A DNA stretch of 25,316 bases, from contig JAMPFS010000042.1 in assembly GCA_023664325.1 (NCBI GenBank), positions 1 to 25,316 on the forward strand, in the 5' to 3' direction. Shown in pieces: positions 23,901 through 25,316 of the stretch. The translations under genes and the position numbers were made by a program. Under the pieces are notes generated by a model, which was not told where the DNA came from, did not search any database, and worked only from the letters and a program-made list of their open reading frames with translations. This stretch comes from Clostridium sp. GTDB lineage: Bacteria; Bacillota; Clostridia; Lachnospirales; Lachnospiraceae. Position 1 is the stretch's first letter, and the number at the start of each line of letters is the position of its first letter.

Positions 23901-25076
23901 ATCTATTACCACATCCTCTGTCAAGGCAGCAGATGTAAATGAATATACCGTCTCATTATCATCATTTACTGATCTTTCCCCTTTCGTCAGGGAAACCTTG
24001 CCTGTCTTTCCTGTCATGGTTACCTGCATACCGCTGACATCATAATCATATTCTCTTACAACGACTGTAAATGTAACAGCCCCTGTGGCATACCCTTTCA
24101 ACGCTTCCGATTCTTCATCCCACCAGGACTCGGCTATATCGGTAAACTCAACATAGCAGCAGGAAGTTCTGCCGAATGTAACCTCATACTGCTTTTGTGC
24201 CATTATTTGAATATCGTTGTCTGCCATTATAAAGTGAAAAACCGATCCGCTATGCGTGAGAATCACATCATTGACAGATAACCGGTATCCTGCCGCAGAA
24301 CCTGGCAGTTTAAAATAAACGAGTTGCATGCCTGTTGCCCAAAATTCTGTCACGCCATCTGCATTATATCCATCTAACGGTGTTCCATCATCCGTACACG
24401 GAATTACTGCAACCTCACTCGTTACCTTGTATTTCTTTTGAAAGGAAACGACAGTATTCCAATCAATGTCAGATACGGTATAGGAATATGTGTTTTCATC
24501 CACTTTGGTTGCCGGCAGTTCTTCGCCATCTGCAAGAATGCCATAGTCCAATACATCCGTGCTTCCCTTAATCCGGAATGTAACTGTTCCGCCTTTTTCT
24601 GCTTTCAAAGACACTGTATTGCCAGATATATCCAGCTTGCTCCCAGCTGCATCATAAACCTCATAACCTCCTTTTGTCGGCACCCCGGAAATCAAAAAAT
24701 CTAATTCTGTACCTTGCTCAAAAATCCTGATATTCTGGTTTTCAGTCACATCCGTGATGGTGTAAGACCACTCATTTTCTTTTCCGTCAACCTCTTCTAA
24801 ATCGTCTGTACTAACCGATTCGCCGTTTACTGTAATCTCTAAATCGCTGAGTTGCCCTCCTTCAACGGACTGCCAAATAATTATGGTACAGGAACCATTT
24901 GGGCTGACAGAATACTGGCCATCCTGACAGTTGCAGCTAAAATGAGTCGTAGCTTTTTCAATACCGACTTGGTAAGTATCCTCCTCACCCTCTGCCCTGG
25001 CAGGATATACCGGCACAAGACTCAATATCATAACCAGCACCAGCAGGCATGATAACATTTGCTTCGCTTTGTTCAT
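20949..25076 (-). CDS. Large secreted surface protein with InlB-like and Big_2 domains
   Basis: The 1375-aa protein has a signal peptide at residues 1-32 (MNKAKQMLSCLLVLVMILSL then ARA-E). About 1100 residues of acidic beta-rich repeats follow, with recurring Y-T-[VI]-x-D-[IV] and D-I-x-I motifs as in bacterial surface adhesins. Then come an InlB B-repeat-like module (about 1140-1200; V-T-F-K-D-Y-N-G and Y-R-F-T-G-W-D) and two Big_2 Ig-like domains (1201-1286 and 1287-1375). There is no LPxTG motif or membrane anchor; the tail is strongly basic, so retention may be by charge. The start ATG has AAAGGGG about ten bases upstream; earlier codons lie in a repeat-derived leader. The function, probably adhesion or glycan binding, is inferred. 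Confidence 0.85.
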   Translation of the reverse strand: MNKAKQMLSCLLVLVMILSLVPVYPARAEGEEDTYQVGIEKATTHFSCNCQDGQYSVSPNGSCTIIIWQSVEGGQLSDLEITVNGESVSTDDLEEVDGKENEWSYTITDVTENQNIRIFEQGTELDFLISGVPTKGGYEVYDAAGSKLDISGNTVSLKAEKGGTVTFRIKGSTDVLDYGILADGEELPATKVDENTYSYTVSDIDWNTVVSFQKKYKVTSEVAVIPCTDDGTPLDGYNADGVTEFWATGMQLVYFKLPGSAAGYRLSVNDVILTHSGSVFHFIMADNDIQIMAQKQYEVTFGRTSCCYVEFTDIAESWWDEESEALKGYATGAVTFTVVVREYDYDVSGMQVTMTGKTGKVSLTKGERSVNDDNETVYSFTSAALTEDVVIDVTGIYSKESYGIRLDYDAEEFEGVSMIIRDENGTALNRVNGEEYTWIGAREGHTYELVLSSETVDLTKLKALLDREEELLFEKDGDSYVADLPIRQDCVLTLALGDQYYVDCECADEVSAGVLRLFGSEDKATGFQKVGELKFWIDAWHKEEYSSEHAIVRSIVDSTGQEVSFTKEENVSVDRYGTQRTVYTVDVEDDLTIYYEGMEKCKYNVYLPIPSTKDRYTISELQMDDNKGGYISLEGEPDSGNTYKTYRNVEYGTGVQFDVTVPSAEVSPLVSQKGTYEDGEGYIWRLEADFVVTNDDGTVTYTYPIYLQDTIEILITTDTQEMEVVTKGGEGYVEWDDLWHVWNIYDKEDEEQRTLLASFNLPKIVDKAATDQTYDFSLEFPWGDDEETGDSYQLYRLKKNSGNNVFTASDSKNTPYTSLSYDEDNVDLGEYTMPAGCYKLEVDISPIIPYVSYLSLSTEREDLSIAPVTKDGASYTTEISGGKTYYIPESDVFYFQVTADKKTAFDDMAIDWWELKHEEEVSADGLTRTYKLTDISYDADIRAAYTANLQMKNGQKVSVGTNAFYGDAYDYEENKSGRTVRNLASGRIFELSIGVAEGYDPDSVKIKHEHNGIVDTYSVDKDSGHSDRDRWLDVKLYPGDNVFYATEPESNDTTSKTYNVDVAASTAYTVELVNGSNKTVKHGGSFSFRIKANTGYDLSGIAVTADGQRMTPDANGIYTITDIKKDYEIAVSGYKTSSFIVTFKDYNGNVIGKPQTVDFGKNAKAPTDPVRKGYRFTGWDTGFTNVRQNLVVTATYKPILVDKITIGGGTAKLAVGKSIVLKADVAPADALNTAVLWSSSNNKYATVTAAGKVTAKKAGAGKTVTITAAAQDGSGKKATFKIKIYKNAVKKIKLSAKSKSVKPGKKVTIKATVSPSKGINKTLKWSSSNEKYATVNSKGVVTAKKAGKGKTVTITARATDGSNKKATIKIKIKKK
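20952..21476 (-). repeat. Tandem Big_2 coding modules
   Basis: Two adjacent units (21219-21476 and 20952-21218) encode near-matching domains with shared L-W/K-W-S-S-S-N, K-Y-A-T-V and G-K-T-V-T-I-T-A blocks, reflecting an intragenic duplication. The second is richer in lysine. Confidence 0.8.
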
Positions 25077-25112
25077 AACACTTTCCCCTTTCATATCAAA
25101 GTTTCCCAGATA

Positions 25113-25185
25113 ATGGAAAAACTCCTGATTTCCAAAACCTTGTTGCGCAATGAATGTCTTGAAAAACAGAGTTTCGCAATTACCC
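25113..25185. repeat. Reduced relative of the 289-bp element, in the surface-gene leader
   Basis: Left part ACTCCTGATTTCCAAAA, continuing to GCAAT, and right part GTCTTGAAAA, then GAGTTTCGCAATTACC, match the two outer arms of the element at 15388-15676. The internal region is missing. The arms can pair as a long imperfect hairpin within the 5' untranslated region of the surface-protein mRNA. Confidence 0.65.
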
Positions 25186-25218
25186 ATATTACATATCATC
25201 CGAAATGTAACAATTGAT

Positions 25219-25247
25219 ATTTTATCACAGAAAGTCCACAGTTGCAA
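25219..25247 (-). promoter_or_regulatory. Promoter of the large surface-protein gene
   Basis: TTGCAA (25242-25247), a 17-base spacer and TAAAAT (25219-25224) on the minus strand. The predicted start near 25212 gives a leader of about 135 bases that contains the hairpin repeat. Confidence 0.65.
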
Positions 25248-25316
25248 CTACTTCCGAAACAATTCAGCTCTGAAAGGAAAACTTTGTTTATAGCCTGCCA
25301 AAATTACGAAATGTTT

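Overview
The window reads as a chromosomal segment of a low-to-moderate GC, Gram-positive anaerobe of the Clostridia. The best guess is a motile Lachnospiraceae gut bacterium such as a Roseburia/Agathobacter relative. This rests on strong AGGAGG-type ribosome binding sites throughout, a DUF3793-family protein, a LacI-like/GGDEF fusion, Big_2/InlB-type surface repeats, and a FliD-like protein behind a sigma-28-type promoter. The species is an inference. All recognisable genes except one TetR regulator lie on the minus strand, so the text follows that strand from high to low coordinates.

Right part (25.3 to 15.7 kb): a 1375-residue secreted protein ending in an InlB-like module and two Big_2 domains; a zinc/cadmium-type efflux operon (SmtB-class ArsR repressor, free-standing HMA metallochaperone, P1B-type ATPase); and a soluble diguanylate cyclase with a periplasmic-binding-protein-like sensor domain. 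Next comes a 467-bp gap that is mostly filled by a 289-bp non-coding element with 53-bp terminal inverted repeats and two internal hairpins that covary.

Middle (15.3 to 9.1 kb): rhodanese, hotdog thioesterase and DUF3793 protein in a tight cluster, then enolase. Convergent to enolase is a plus-strand TetR regulator, and divergent from that a ThrH-like HAD phosphatase. Then come two genes, a FliD C-terminal-like protein and a DUF5610-like protein, behind a near-consensus sigma-28/SigD promoter and a hairpin-rich leader.

Left part (9.1 to 1 kb): a BlaI/M56 (BlaR1-like) pair whose sensor ectodomain is not a penicillin-binding domain; a candidate terminated small RNA or leader; a DUF3800 protein; a membrane-anchored GH25 muramidase; and an OmpR-type two-component system with 11-bp tandem repeats at its promoter. 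Together these look like an envelope-stress and wall-remodelling neighbourhood (inference). The leftmost 3 kb is AT-rich accessory DNA with an Rpn-type nuclease, a two-TM protein and a run of small genes including a SUKH/SMI1 protein, as seen in orphan immunity clusters.

Most notable: the sigma-28-linked FliD-like/DUF5610-like pair, the structured inverted-repeat element with two reduced relatives in the window, and the candidate ncRNA near 7.2 to 7.3 kb.
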